Made by a program: the position numbers and the translations under genes
Notes under the pieces: generated by a model
The model's input: only the letters and a program-made list of their open reading frames with translations
The model's database searches: none
Told to the model about the DNA's origin: nothing
Assembly (NCBI GenBank): GCA_015067245.1
Contig: SVMV01000005.1
Span: 9,777-47,666 of the forward strand
Direction of reading: 5' to 3'
Source: Oscillospiraceae bacterium
GTDB taxonomy: Bacteria > Bacillota > Clostridia > Oscillospirales > Ruminococcaceae
Length of the DNA stretch: 37,890 nt
Shown: positions 25,531 through 35,050 of the stretch, in pieces
How positions within the stretch are numbered: position 1 is the first letter of the stretch
Layout of the letters: each line of letters begins with the position of its first letter

Positions 25531-25578
25531 TTTACTATAAAATCAATTTAATGTATACTATTATATATTATAAGTAAA
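25531..25578. promoter_or_regulatory. Overlapping divergent promoters, radC (-) and rluA-type gene (+)
   Basis: Plus strand: TTTACT (25531-25536), 17 bases, TATACT (25554-25559), start near 25566. Minus strand: TTTACT (25573-25578), 17 bases, TACATT (25550-25555), start near 25543. The two -10 boxes overlap by two bases, so RNA polymerase could occupy only one promoter at a time. The plus-strand call is firmer than the minus-strand one. Confidence 0.5.
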
Positions 25579-25598
25579 AAAATGAAAAGTAGGTTGTT

Positions 25599-26540
25599 AT
25601 GAAAAGCTTTAATGCCACAATAAATGATGAAGGTGTGCGTCTGAGCCGTTTTTGCGAAAAACTATGCCCCGCCATGCCTAAGAGTATGCTTTATAAAAGT
25701 TTTCGCAACAAAAGGATAAAGGTAAACGGCAAAAAGCAGGATGCAAATTACCGAATTAAAAAAGACGATTTAATAGAATTGTATATAAACGACGAATTCT
25801 TTGCAGCCGAAGCAAAAAACGAAAGAGCACCTGTAAAAGATTATAAAAACAATCTTGATATTGTGTATGAAGACGAAAACATTTTGCTGATATATAAACC
25901 GCAGGGGCTTTTGTGCCACTCGGATAATAAGAATGAAAATAATCTTATAGACATTGTTATATCATATCTTACCCAAAAAGGCGAATATACATCTGCAAAG
26001 GAAAATAGCTTTACACCAGCTTTGTGCAATAGAATTGACCAAGGCACCGAAGGGATTGTAATAGCTGCCAAGAACTATCGTGCTTTGGCTGATATGAACA
26101 GAATTATCCGTGAAAATCAGTTGTCCAAAAAATATATTGCCGTAACCTGCAAAGCTGTAAATGGCAGATACGCGGCATACATCACCAGAGATAAACAAAC
26201 AAAAAAAGTTACTGTAACACCAAAATCCGTAAACAATGACAGCAAGGACATAATAACAGTATTTGAAACATTAAATACCAAAGGCAGCTACAATCTTGTC
26301 GAGTGCACATTGATTACAGGCCGTACCCATCAAATAAGAGCCCATCTTTCCTATCTCAGAGCAGGAATAATTGGGGACAAAAAGTATGGTATTTCAGTTA
26401 AAGAGCTTAAAAGCCAGTTACTTTGCGCATATAAAGTTGCATTTGATAAAATATCTGACGATAATTCTTTAATGTATCTTTCTGGTAAGGAATTTTGCTT
26501 AAAAAATTGCTTTGTGCAGAAATATTTTGAAAATTTATAA
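25599..26540 (+). CDS. RluA-family pseudouridine synthase (second paralogue)
   Basis: This 313-residue protein has an S4 domain (about residues 10-70: VRLSRFCEKL, RIKVNGKKQDANYRIKKDD) and an RluA-type catalytic domain. The active-site motif reads NRIDQGTEG near 148-156, where the aspartate is kept but the usual HRLDxxTSG is altered at three positions. GRTHQIRAHLSYL near 245 is normal. It is a different subgroup from the RluD-like enzyme at 2213-3133. The RNA target is not predictable. The ATG at 25599 is preceded only by a weak AGTAGG. It is expressed alone on the plus strand, with a terminator shared with polC. Confidence 0.88.
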   Translation: MKSFNATINDEGVRLSRFCEKLCPAMPKSMLYKSFRNKRIKVNGKKQDANYRIKKDDLIELYINDEFFAAEAKNERAPVKDYKNNLDIVYEDENILLIYKPQGLLCHSDNKNENNLIDIVISYLTQKGEYTSAKENSFTPALCNRIDQGTEGIVIAAKNYRALADMNRIIRENQLSKKYIAVTCKAVNGRYAAYITRDKQTKKVTVTPKSVNNDSKDIITVFETLNTKGSYNLVECTLITGRTHQIRAHLSYLRAGIIGDKKYGISVKELKSQLLCAYKVAFDKISDDNSLMYLSGKEFCLKNCFVQKYFENL

Positions 26541-26545
26541 AATAA

Positions 26546-26590
26546 AAACGCATAGATTTAGCTTTTGCTGTTTCTATGCGTTTAATTTTT
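26546..26590. terminator. Bidirectional terminator between rluA-type gene and polC
   Basis: An 11-bp stem (26546-26556 with 26573-26583) encloses AGC-TTTT-GCT. On the plus strand TTTAATTTTTT follows; on the minus strand TTTTATTTTATAA follows, ending polC six bases after its stop codon. Confidence 0.82.
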
Positions 26591-29500
26591 TATAAACCTA
26601 AAAGAGAAATTTGATTTTCTTTTGGCATATCGCCAAGTGCACCTGCATTGTAAAGGCCATCAATGACCGCACTTGAAACACCGCTGGATTTTTGAAAATC
26701 TTCTACAGAGATAAAATCCACACCGTTTTTGCAGGCTTCTTCCAGTTGTTCTGCAGCGGCTTCACCAACGCCTTTAAGCGACGAATACGGAAGACGAATT
26801 TTTCCGTCTTCAATTACATATTTTTTAGCCTTGCTTTTACCAAGCTCAATTGGCAAAAATTCGTATCCGCGTGCCAGCATTTCACATACAAGCTGCAATG
26901 CCGTCTGGCTTTCAAGGTCTTTTGCATTTTTTTCAATCTTCAGGCGCTGTGTAATCTCTTTAAGATTTTTTGTTGCAACGGCCTTGCCACCAACCGCAGA
27001 TTCATAGTCAATTGCATCACCGCGAACTGTAAATATCGTTGCATAAAACTCAAGCGGTCTGTGCAGCTTAAACCACATAAGACGGATAGCTGCCATAAGA
27101 TAGGCAACAGCATGAGCTTTTGGAAACATATATTTAATTTTCTTGCAGCTGTCAATATACCAGTCTTCTACACCATGGCTGCGCAGCATATCTTCAAGCT
27201 CTGCATCAAAGGTTTTGGCTGCCTTACCTTTACGGGTAATCTCCATTATTTTAAAGGCTTTAGCCTTATCAACACCCTTTTTGATAAGTGTGAGCATAAT
27301 ATCGTCTCGTGTGCCAATAACATCTCTGATGGTGCAGGTTCCATTTTTAATAAGGTCCTGTGCATTGCCAATCCAAACATCTGTACCGTGGCTAAGCCCT
27401 GAAATCTGAATAAGGTCAGAAAAACTTTGCGGCTGTGCATCAATAAGCATCTGGCGCACAAAATCCGTACCAAGTTCAGGGATACCAAAGGTTGCGGTCT
27501 GACTTTGAATATCTTCTGGTGTAACGCCAATAGGTTCGGTGCTGGTAAGCATCTTATAAACCTGTGGGTCATTCATCGGCACATCTGCCATTTTAATGCC
27601 TGTCATATCCTCAAGGTGTTTGTACATTGTAGGTACATCGTGACCAAGGATATCAAGCTTAAGCAAAGTGTCATGAAGATATTTAAATTCAAAGTGAGTT
27701 GTAACAACCCCTTTTTCCTTATCATCTGCAGGATGCTGAACAGGACAGAAATCGTAAACTTCGTGAGTGTTTGGAACAACAACCATACCTCCAGGATGCT
27801 GCCCTGTTGTCTTTTTAACACCAGCACAGCCAATAGTAAGGCGGTTTTCCTCTGCTTTATTGCAGACAATACCACGTTCGTCCAGATATTTTTTTACATA
27901 GCCATAAGCAGTTTTATCCTGTAAAGCAGATATTGTACCTGCTTTAAAAACATATTCGTGCCCAAACAAATTCTCGGTATATCTGTGGGCAGATGCCTGA
28001 TATTCACCAGAAAAGTTAAGGTCGATATCAGGTTCTTTATCTCCGTCAAAACCAAGAAAAGTTTCAAAAGGAATATCACTGCCGTCTCCATGCAGTTTGG
28101 CGCCACATATTGGACAGTTTTTATCAGGCAGGTCAAAACCCGTGAGATATTGCTCAGGCACATCAAATTCACTATATTTACAGCTTGGGCAAACATAGTG
28201 TGGAGGCAGTGGATTAACCTCGGATATGCTGGAGAAAAATGCTATTGATGAAGAACCAACAGAACCACGTGAACCCACAAGATATCCGTGTTCCTCGCTG
28301 TTCTGCACCAGTTTTTTTGCTATAACATACAAAACTGCATAGCCATGCTTGATAATACTGTTAAGCTCTTTGTCTACACGCTCAGTGATAATTTCTGGCG
28401 GATTTTCACCATATATATCATGCAGCTTTTTGTATGTAGCTGTACGCAGTTCTTCTTCTGCGCCATCAATGCTTGGCGGATATGTTCCTTTTGGTATTGC
28501 ACGCAGGTCGCCATCACACATATCGGCAATAAGGTTTGGATTTGTAACAACAACTTCAAATGCTTTTTCTGGCGAAAGATAGCCGAATTCTTCCAACATT
28601 TCGTCAGTTGTGCGGAAATACAGCGGTGCCTGATTGTCTGCATCAGAAAATCCCATACCTGCCATAAGTATAGCGCGGTATTTACTGTCTTCCATTGTCA
28701 TAAAATGCACATCCCCTGTTGCAACAACAGGGATATCAAGCTCTTCGCCAAGCTGAATGATTTTTCTGTTGAAATCCTTGATTTGCTCCATAGATTCAAC
28801 AATGCCTTCACGAAGCATATATTCGTTATTTCCAAGAGGCTGAATTTCAAGGAAATCATAAAATGAAGCTATTTTAAGCAGCTCTTTGTGTGGTTTTCCT
28901 TCCACAATAGCTCTGTAAAGCTCACCAGCTTCACACGCAGAACCAATTATAAGACCTTCTCTGTGTGCTATAATCTCACTTTTTGGCATACGTGGCTGCT
29001 TAAAGAAATATTTAAGATGTCCATAAGAAATAAGCTTATACAGATTTTTAAGGCCTGTTTTGTCTTTGCATAATAAAATAATATGATTACTTTTTCTTGG
29101 CAGTTTCTGTGTGCTGCTCAATCCAGAGTTTATCTGCTCAAGATTAACAATACCTTTATCTGCCATATCTTCTTTCATACATTTAAGTATTTCAAAAAGC
29201 ATCTTTGCATCATCAGTTGCCCTGTGATGGTTAAAATCACCAAGATTATAATGTTCTGCAACTACATCAAGCTTATGTTTTTTTAGTTCTGTAAGCAGAT
29301 TTTGTGCAAGTGGCAATGTATCAATATATTCAACATCAAAAGACATTCCAAGTCTTTCACATACCACCTTTATAAAGTTAACATCAAAGCTGGCAGCATT
29401 ATGTGCAATAACAATTCTGTCGCCGATAAACGCTTTAAAAGCATTTATCGCTTCCCTCTGACTTGGTGCATCTTTAACCATTGCATCGGTTATGCCTGTA

Positions 29501-30888
29501 AGCTCTGTGATTTTTGCAGGAATTGGTTTTTCGGGGTCAGCAAAGGTGTGAAATTCGTTAAGCACTTCATCACCTTTAACCAATATTGCACCGATTTCAG
29601 TTATATTTTCCTGTGCAGGTGAAAGACCTGTTGTTTCTATGTCAAATACAACAAACTCGGTGTCTGAAATTGTACCTTTGCGGTTGCCTGCATAGATATC
29701 CACCATGTTATCTACAAAATAACCCTCACAGCCATAGATAAGCTTAAAATCGGCATCAGGGTTATTTTTCTTTATTGCATCATACTCAAGCATTGCCTGC
29801 GGAAAGCCCTGTGCAACACCGTGGTCGGTAATTGCAACTGCACGGTGACCGTATTTGAATGCTTTTTTAACAGCATCACCAGGCTCTATAAGTCCATCCA
29901 TTGCAGAAAGCTTTGTATGCAGGTGCAGTTCTACCCTTTTGTGTTCTGCAGTATCCTTCTTTTCCTGTAAATCAAAAGAAACAATATCATACGGCATAAT
30001 AACAAAATCACGCTCGTATTTATCCATCTGGCAGTCACCTTTAACTGCAAAATGAACACCTGGTTTTATACTTTCCCATTTTTCGATATTTTTATCGTTA
30101 GGATCAAGAAGAATTTTTACATTTATAGAGTTTGTTCCATCTGTAATTGAATAAATAAATATTTTTCTAAAGTTGCCCTGTTCTGCAACGGCAAAAACCT
30201 TGCCCCATACAGTAACCTTTCCGTTATCATTAAGGGCTTTATCTATGCTGATAATATCTTTTGGCTTAATATTCTGATATTTGCCATGAACAACTTTAAC
30301 CGAATCTTTCTTTACTTTAAGATTTGGGATTTCAAAATCATCATATTTTGATTTTTCAACTACCTTTACAACCTTGTTTTCCAGTTCATATACAGGTCGT
30401 TCAGCCTGTTTTACTTCTTTTGTCTGTGCAAGGCTTATTTTATATTCTTTACCAACAAGAAGCATAAGATATTCTGAAAATGTTTTACAGAATTCTTTTG
30501 CTTCAAGAAAACTTTTGCCCTGCGAAAGATTTATTTTTATTTCTTTGTCATAAAGTTCAAAGTCCGCATCTTCAAAATAAAGCAGCGGAACCGCATTAAC
30601 GGTATCTGAAAATAATTTAATCAGAGTTGGGAAATCTTTTTCGGTTAAATTATCTTTATCAAAAGTATTGGTAACCTCAATAGAAAATTGCGGATATTTT
30701 TGATGCATGAACAGTGCAAAATATTCTATTGCAGCATAGCTAAGCAGCCGTGATGAATGTATCACGGCTGTAAGTTCTGATGATTTTCTTTTAACGTTTA
30801 CTTTTTGCAGAATAACATCCATATATTCATGAGAGTATGGGTTGTTTTTCTGCAATTCCTTATATACAGATAAAAGTAAATTGCTCAC
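26590..30888 (-). CDS. polC: DNA polymerase III alpha subunit, PolC type (Gram-positive)
   Basis: This 1432-residue enzyme is the main replicative polymerase of low-GC Gram-positives. In order: an N-terminal clamp-loader-interacting domain; an OB fold (about 225-270); a PHP domain starting HLHTKLSAMDG (about 325) and split by a DEDD 3'-5' exonuclease (VVFDIETTGLSP to RATDDAKMLFE, about 415-575); the polymerase core with a zinc-binding CPSC...CPIC pair and catalytic PDIDLNFSGEY; then helix-hairpin-helix and C-terminal domains ending in the beta-clamp-like QISLLGL. The start is GTG 30888, overlapping the ispG stop by one base, with AGAGGA upstream. It is the last gene of the uppS-polC run. Full family length, no frameshift. 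Confidence 0.97.
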   Translation of the reverse strand: MSNLLLSVYKELQKNNPYSHEYMDVILQKVNVKRKSSELTAVIHSSRLLSYAAIEYFALFMHQKYPQFSIEVTNTFDKDNLTEKDFPTLIKLFSDTVNAVPLLYFEDADFELYDKEIKINLSQGKSFLEAKEFCKTFSEYLMLLVGKEYKISLAQTKEVKQAERPVYELENKVVKVVEKSKYDDFEIPNLKVKKDSVKVVHGKYQNIKPKDIISIDKALNDNGKVTVWGKVFAVAEQGNFRKIFIYSITDGTNSINVKILLDPNDKNIEKWESIKPGVHFAVKGDCQMDKYERDFVIMPYDIVSFDLQEKKDTAEHKRVELHLHTKLSAMDGLIEPGDAVKKAFKYGHRAVAITDHGVAQGFPQAMLEYDAIKKNNPDADFKLIYGCEGYFVDNMVDIYAGNRKGTISDTEFVVFDIETTGLSPAQENITEIGAILVKGDEVLNEFHTFADPEKPIPAKITELTGITDAMVKDAPSQREAINAFKAFIGDRIVIAHNAASFDVNFIKVVCERLGMSFDVEYIDTLPLAQNLLTELKKHKLDVVAEHYNLGDFNHHRATDDAKMLFEILKCMKEDMADKGIVNLEQINSGLSSTQKLPRKSNHIILLCKDKTGLKNLYKLISYGHLKYFFKQPRMPKSEIIAHREGLIIGSACEAGELYRAIVEGKPHKELLKIASFYDFLEIQPLGNNEYMLREGIVESMEQIKDFNRKIIQLGEELDIPVVATGDVHFMTMEDSKYRAILMAGMGFSDADNQAPLYFRTTDEMLEEFGYLSPEKAFEVVVTNPNLIADMCDGDLRAIPKGTYPPSIDGAEEELRTATYKKLHDIYGENPPEIITERVDKELNSIIKHGYAVLYVIAKKLVQNSEEHGYLVGSRGSVGSSSIAFFSSISEVNPLPPHYVCPSCKYSEFDVPEQYLTGFDLPDKNCPICGAKLHGDGSDIPFETFLGFDGDKEPDIDLNFSGEYQASAHRYTENLFGHEYVFKAGTISALQDKTAYGYVKKYLDERGIVCNKAEENRLTIGCAGVKKTTGQHPGGMVVVPNTHEVYDFCPVQHPADDKEKGVVTTHFEFKYLHDTLLKLDILGHDVPTMYKHLEDMTGIKMADVPMNDPQVYKMLTSTEPIGVTPEDIQSQTATFGIPELGTDFVRQMLIDAQPQSFSDLIQISGLSHGTDVWIGNAQDLIKNGTCTIRDVIGTRDDIMLTLIKKGVDKAKAFKIMEITRKGKAAKTFDAELEDMLRSHGVEDWYIDSCKKIKYMFPKAHAVAYLMAAIRLMWFKLHRPLEFYATIFTVRGDAIDYESAVGGKAVATKNLKEITQRLKIEKNAKDLESQTALQLVCEMLARGYEFLPIELGKSKAKKYVIEDGKIRLPYSSLKGVGEAAAEQLEEACKNGVDFISVEDFQKSSGVSSAVIDGLYNAGALGDMPKENQISLLGL

Positions 30889-31943
30889 TATAATTCCTCT
30901 GCGCAGATTTTTATATCTTCAATAAATTCCTCTACAAAATTACCAGAATAGGTTTTTATTTTTACACCTTTTTTAAACATAGCCGCATTGTCTGTACCGC
31001 ATGCAATACCAATATCGGCTTCTCTTGCCTCGCCAGGGCCATTAACAACACAGCCCATAACAGCAACTTTAATATTTTTATTAATACCTTTAAGACCTGC
31101 TTCCACCTGGTTTGCAATAGCAGCAACATCAAGACGTGTCCTGCCACAGGTTGGGCAGGAAATAATTTCAGGACCTGCAACCTCGTGGCCAGCAGCACGC
31201 AGAATATCAAAACCTGCTTCAATTTCTTTTACAGGTGCATCGGTAAGGCTTACACGAATTGTATCACCAATACCATTAAGCAGCAAACTGCCAATGCCCA
31301 TAGCCGATTTTATAACACCCATTCTGTATGTACCTGCTTCGGTAACACCAAGGTGAAGCGGATAGTTACATTTGGAATCCAACAATGTATATGCCTGAAT
31401 CATATTATTAACGTTGGAAGATTTGATAGAAACTGCTATATCATTAAAATCGTATCTTTCCAGCAAGCCGATATGATACATTGCACTTTCGCACAATGCT
31501 TCAGGTGTAGGTTTGCCATATTTTGCAAGAATATTTTTTTCAAGCGAGCCTGCATTTACGCCAATTCTTATTGGAATATTCTTTGCACTGCAGGCCTTTA
31601 CAACAGCTTTAACCTTTTCGTCATCACCAATATTACCAGGATTTATACGTATTTTATCTATACCTGCATCAGCACAGGCAAGTGCAACTTTATAGTCAAA
31701 ATGAATATCCGCAACAAGAGGAATGGATATTTTGTTTTTAATAGCTTCTACAAGTTTTACATCTTCAAGTGTAGGCACACTTACACGCACAATCTGACAT
31801 CCTGCTTTTTCCAGCTCTACTGCCTGTTTTACATTGCCTTCAACATCACTTGAACGTATATTGAGCATACTTTGCACCAGCACAGGATTATTGCCGCCTA
31901 TTGCTGTGTTGCCTATCTTTAATTCTCTTTTTATATGTCTCAT
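30888..31943 (-). CDS. ispG: 4-hydroxy-3-methylbut-2-enyl diphosphate synthase (IspG)
   Basis: This 351-residue iron-sulfur enzyme catalyses the penultimate step of the MEP isoprenoid pathway. It has an N-terminal TIM barrel (IPLVADIHFDYKVALACADAGIDKIRINPGNIG) and a C-terminal cluster domain with ISCPTCGRTRLD and GCVVNGPGEA, the three cysteines and one glutamate that ligate the [4Fe-4S] cluster. Length is typical for the bacterial two-domain form. The ATG at 31943 follows AGAGGT, 12 bp after rseP, and the stop overlaps polC. Its place in a run with dxr and uppS makes metabolic sense: Dxr commits and IspG advances the same pathway that feeds UppS. Confidence 0.97.
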   Translation of the reverse strand: MRHIKRELKIGNTAIGGNNPVLVQSMLNIRSSDVEGNVKQAVELEKAGCQIVRVSVPTLEDVKLVEAIKNKISIPLVADIHFDYKVALACADAGIDKIRINPGNIGDDEKVKAVVKACSAKNIPIRIGVNAGSLEKNILAKYGKPTPEALCESAMYHIGLLERYDFNDIAVSIKSSNVNNMIQAYTLLDSKCNYPLHLGVTEAGTYRMGVIKSAMGIGSLLLNGIGDTIRVSLTDAPVKEIEAGFDILRAAGHEVAGPEIISCPTCGRTRLDVAAIANQVEAGLKGINKNIKVAVMGCVVNGPGEAREADIGIACGTDNAAMFKKGVKIKTYSGNFVEEFIEDIKICAEEL

Positions 31944-31954
31944 AATATTACCTC

Positions 31955-32989
31955 TTAAAAGCCTATAAGCCTTGTGATATCACTAAACGTTACAAATGCC
32001 ATAAATGCAAGCAGTACAAGCATACCTGCTGTATTAACCCATATTTCATATTTAGGGTTAATAGGCTTGCCGCGCAAAAATTCAATTATCAAAAACACAA
32101 GTCTGCCGCCATCCAATGCAGGAAAGGGAACAAGGTTAAATATACCTAAATTTATTGTAATAAGCGCAAGGATATTAAGCACTGGCTGCCAGCCTACTGA
32201 CGTTGCTTCGCTTATAACAGAAACAATGCCTACAGGACCTGACATCTGATTGATAGCCACATGGCCTGTAACCATATCTATAAGTGTAAGAAAAATCATT
32301 CTTGCATAGCTTACAGTCCAGTTTGCTGCTTCTCTTATGACAGAAACTGGTGTTTTTTCTGCCGGATATACATAAAAATCCAAAACAAGCTGTTTTATTC
32401 CATCTTCATTTTCGTATGTTTCAAATGTGACATCATTAAGCTCAACTGTTTTGCCGTCACGGCGAACAGTGAAATCGATTATTCCGTCCTGTGTACGTGC
32501 AAATTCGTAAATAATATCATTTGCAATATAGCATCTTCTGCCATTTACTGCCACAATTTCGTCATCAACCCTCAGACCTGTCTGTTGTGTCATTGCGTTT
32601 TCGTGAAACTTGCTTACCGTCCTACTGGTTATTGCATCCTGCTTAGATACCATAAACAGCAAAATACAGAAACCAAGCACAAGGTTCATAACTGCACCAG
32701 CAACCACAACTGCAATTCTGTTTTGTACAGGTGCTTTGCTAAATGAGCCTTCGCAGTCACTCTCTTCATCTTCACCTTCCATAGCAACATAACCACCGAT
32801 CGGCAATGCTCTTACAGAATAATCTGTCTCACCTTTTTTTACACCTGCAATTTTAGGACCCATACCTATACTGAACTCGTTTACTTTAATACCGCTTTTT
32901 TTTGCAACTATAAAGTGACCAAATTCGTGTATAACGATAACTACACCGAAAACCAGTATAGATACCACCATATTAACAAGAAAACTCAT
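31955..32989 (-). CDS. rseP: RIP metalloprotease RseP (site-2 protease)
   Basis: This 344-residue intramembrane zinc metalloprotease cleaves transmembrane segments of anti-sigma factors and remnant signal peptides. The HEFGH zinc motif is in the first membrane helix (VVIVIHEFGHFIVAKKSG, about residues 17-35). A single PDZ domain covers about 115-190. The second zinc-ligand motif is NLVPFPALDGGRLVFLIIE near 285-302. Three to four membrane segments are seen. One PDZ domain, not two, is normal in Firmicutes (RasP-like). The ATG at 32989 has GAGG at long spacing. It sits between dxr and ispG. Confidence 0.95.
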   Translation of the reverse strand: MSFLVNMVVSILVFGVVIVIHEFGHFIVAKKSGIKVNEFSIGMGPKIAGVKKGETDYSVRALPIGGYVAMEGEDEESDCEGSFSKAPVQNRIAVVVAGAVMNLVLGFCILLFMVSKQDAITSRTVSKFHENAMTQQTGLRVDDEIVAVNGRRCYIANDIIYEFARTQDGIIDFTVRRDGKTVELNDVTFETYENEDGIKQLVLDFYVYPAEKTPVSVIREAANWTVSYARMIFLTLIDMVTGHVAINQMSGPVGIVSVISEATSVGWQPVLNILALITINLGIFNLVPFPALDGGRLVFLIIEFLRGKPINPKYEIWVNTAGMLVLLAFMAFVTFSDITRLIGF

Positions 32990-33010
32990 TAATTAAAAAA
33001 CCTCGGATTA

Positions 33011-34168
33011 CTATATATTAAATATGCTGTCAACATATTCTCTTGCCAGTTTATCGGCATTGAATACATCTTCAATTGTATATTCTTCGCCAAATTCAAA
33101 ACGGTCCAGCACACCGTATACAGCCTTACCTATATCAAGGAAGGATATTTTATCATTTAAAAACAGCTCAACTGCTCTTTCATTTGCACCATTAACAGCA
33201 CAAGGATATAAACCACCCTTTGCGATTGCTTCTTTTGCAGCCTTAAGGCAAAGGAAAGTATCGTCATCCGCAGGTGCAAAGGTGAAATCCTTTACAGTGA
33301 AAAAATCAAGTCCTGCAGCACTGCTTTCCATTCTCTGCGGGTATGTAAGAGAATACTGAATAGGAATTCTCATGTCTGGTGTACCAAGCTGTGCAATAAC
33401 GCTGTTGTCAGAATACTCTACCATAGAGTGAATTATACTCTGACGATGAACAACAATCTGAATATCTTCAGGTTTTACATCAAACAGCCATACAGCTTCG
33501 ATAAGTTCCAGGCCTTTGTTCATAAGTGTGGCAGAGTCTATAGTAATTTTACTGCCCATAGACCAGTTTGGATGTTTAAGTGCCTGTTCTTTTGTTACCT
33601 GCTCAAGCTGTTGTGTTGTATAGCCAAAGAAAGGGCCGCCTGATGCTGTAAGCAGAATCTTTTTAAGTGACGGTGCAGAGTTTTTATCCTGAAGGCACTG
33701 AAAAATAGCTGAATGCTCACTGTCCACAGGTAAAAGTTTTACATTATTTCTTTGAACTGCTTCCATTACAAGCTTGCCGCCTGTAACAAGGCTTTCTTTG
33801 TTTGCCAAAGCAACATCTTTGCCGCTTTCTATTGCTGCCAAAGTTGCTTTTAACCCTGCAATACCTACAATAGCATTAAGCACAACAACATCGCCATAAC
33901 CTTCAAGCTGAGCAAGCTTCTGTGTACCTTCACTTCCTTTAAATAGCTGTACACCCAATTCTTTTGCTTTTTCTTCAAAATTATTGGCTGTTTCAATGTC
34001 TGTAATACAAATATATTCTGGTTTAAACTCTTTTATTTGCTCTTCAAGCAGTTTAATATTTCTATGAGCAGACAATGCTACAACATTTATGCCATATTTG
34101 CGCACAACATCAAGGCTTTGTGTACCTATAGAGCCTGTGGAACCGAGTAAAATTAAATTTTTATACAT
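33011..34168 (-). CDS. dxr: 1-deoxy-D-xylulose 5-phosphate reductoisomerase
   Basis: This 385-residue NADPH-dependent enzyme makes MEP, the committed intermediate of the non-mevalonate isoprenoid pathway. The nucleotide-binding GSTGSIGTQSLDVV begins at residue 9. The catalytic region has NKESLVTGG, PVDSEHSAIFQCL and the SMGSKITIDSATLMNKGLE block with metal and substrate residues. The C-terminal helical domain is complete. The ATG at 34168 shares one base with the cdsA stop (TAATG), with GGGTGG upstream inside cdsA. Length matches the family. It is the target of fosmidomycin in other bacteria. Confidence 0.97.
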   Translation of the reverse strand: MYKNLILLGSTGSIGTQSLDVVRKYGINVVALSAHRNIKLLEEQIKEFKPEYICITDIETANNFEEKAKELGVQLFKGSEGTQKLAQLEGYGDVVVLNAIVGIAGLKATLAAIESGKDVALANKESLVTGGKLVMEAVQRNNVKLLPVDSEHSAIFQCLQDKNSAPSLKKILLTASGGPFFGYTTQQLEQVTKEQALKHPNWSMGSKITIDSATLMNKGLELIEAVWLFDVKPEDIQIVVHRQSIIHSMVEYSDNSVIAQLGTPDMRIPIQYSLTYPQRMESSAAGLDFFTVKDFTFAPADDDTFLCLKAAKEAIAKGGLYPCAVNGANERAVELFLNDKISFLDIGKAVYGVLDRFEFGEEYTIEDVFNADKLAREYVDSIFNI

Positions 34169-35025
34169 TATACCACCCCATTAGACAATACAATAAAATC
34201 TGCCATAAGTGAAATTATAACTGCAACAAGTAAAAAGCTGTCAAAGCGGTCAAGTACACCGCCATGACCAGGCATAATGTTACCATAATCCTTTATTCCC
34301 TGCTGCCTTTTTACCGCTGATGCAAAAAGGTCACCAATCATACCAACAAATGAACCCAGCGCAGCAAACAAAATAAGTGAAAGATAATTTTCACCTAAAT
34401 TTGCCACCACTGTATTTGCCGAAAATGGCAGCTTGCTATATACATATGTCATCAGCAAGGCAAGCAGTACGCTGCCCAAAACACCGCCAACTGCTCCTTC
34501 GATTGTTTTTTTAGGACTGAGTTTTGGTGCCATTTTATGTTTCCCAAAAAAATATCCGAAAAAATACGCCATTATATCACCGCCCCATGCAATACCTGCA
34601 CAAAGCACAACAAGAAATGCCGCATCATAGCCATAATGTTCCATCGGCATAATTCTTTTAAGTCTTACAAGATTATATATGCCAAAAAGAACATAAGCTG
34701 CAAAAATTACATTTGATGCAATAGATGTAAATTTTATATTTTCAAAATCAAATACAACAATAAAAACTGCCGCAACGGTAAAAGCCACAGCAATGGCAAT
34801 AAAATTGGTTGCATAGTATCTGTCAAAAATAACCAATGCACCAACAATTCCAAGCAGAACGGCAGCCACTTTTGAGTTGCCTTCTTTAAATGTTTTATAT
34901 ATTTCACACACAGCAATTGCATATATTGCAAATGCAGCAATATCAAAAATCGGTGTATAGTACTGCCATACAACAGCTGCACCTATTAAAGCCGCAACTA
35001 TTCCCGATATAATTCTGGTTTTCAT
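34168..35025 (-). CDS. cdsA: Phosphatidate cytidylyltransferase
   Basis: This 285-residue multi-pass membrane enzyme makes CDP-diacylglycerol, the precursor of all phospholipids. About eight hydrophobic segments are seen. The signature near the C terminus reads GDLFASAVKRQQGIKDYGNIMPGHGGVLDRFDS (shown in two parts: GDLFASAVKRQQGIKDYG, then IMPGHGGVLDRFDS), with the catalytic aspartates of the CdsA family. The ATG at 35025 follows AAGAGGCG, 25 bp after uppS. The stop overlaps dxr by one base, so translation of the two is coupled. The uppS-cdsA-dxr order is classic. Confidence 0.96.
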   Translation of the reverse strand: MKTRIISGIVAALIGAAVVWQYYTPIFDIAAFAIYAIAVCEIYKTFKEGNSKVAAVLLGIVGALVIFDRYYATNFIAIAVAFTVAAVFIVVFDFENIKFTSIASNVIFAAYVLFGIYNLVRLKRIMPMEHYGYDAAFLVVLCAGIAWGGDIMAYFFGYFFGKHKMAPKLSPKKTIEGAVGGVLGSVLLALLMTYVYSKLPFSANTVVANLGENYLSLILFAALGSFVGMIGDLFASAVKRQQGIKDYGNIMPGHGGVLDRFDSFLLVAVIISLMADFIVLSNGVV

Positions 35026-35050
35026 AAACGCCTCTTAAATAAAAATACTC

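Noticed and set aside
19883..26540. Accessory region considered as a defence island, prophage remnant or mobile element
   Set aside because: No integrase, transposase, direct or terminal repeats, toxin-antitoxin pair or nuclease-helicase set is present; radC alone is not sufficient evidence.
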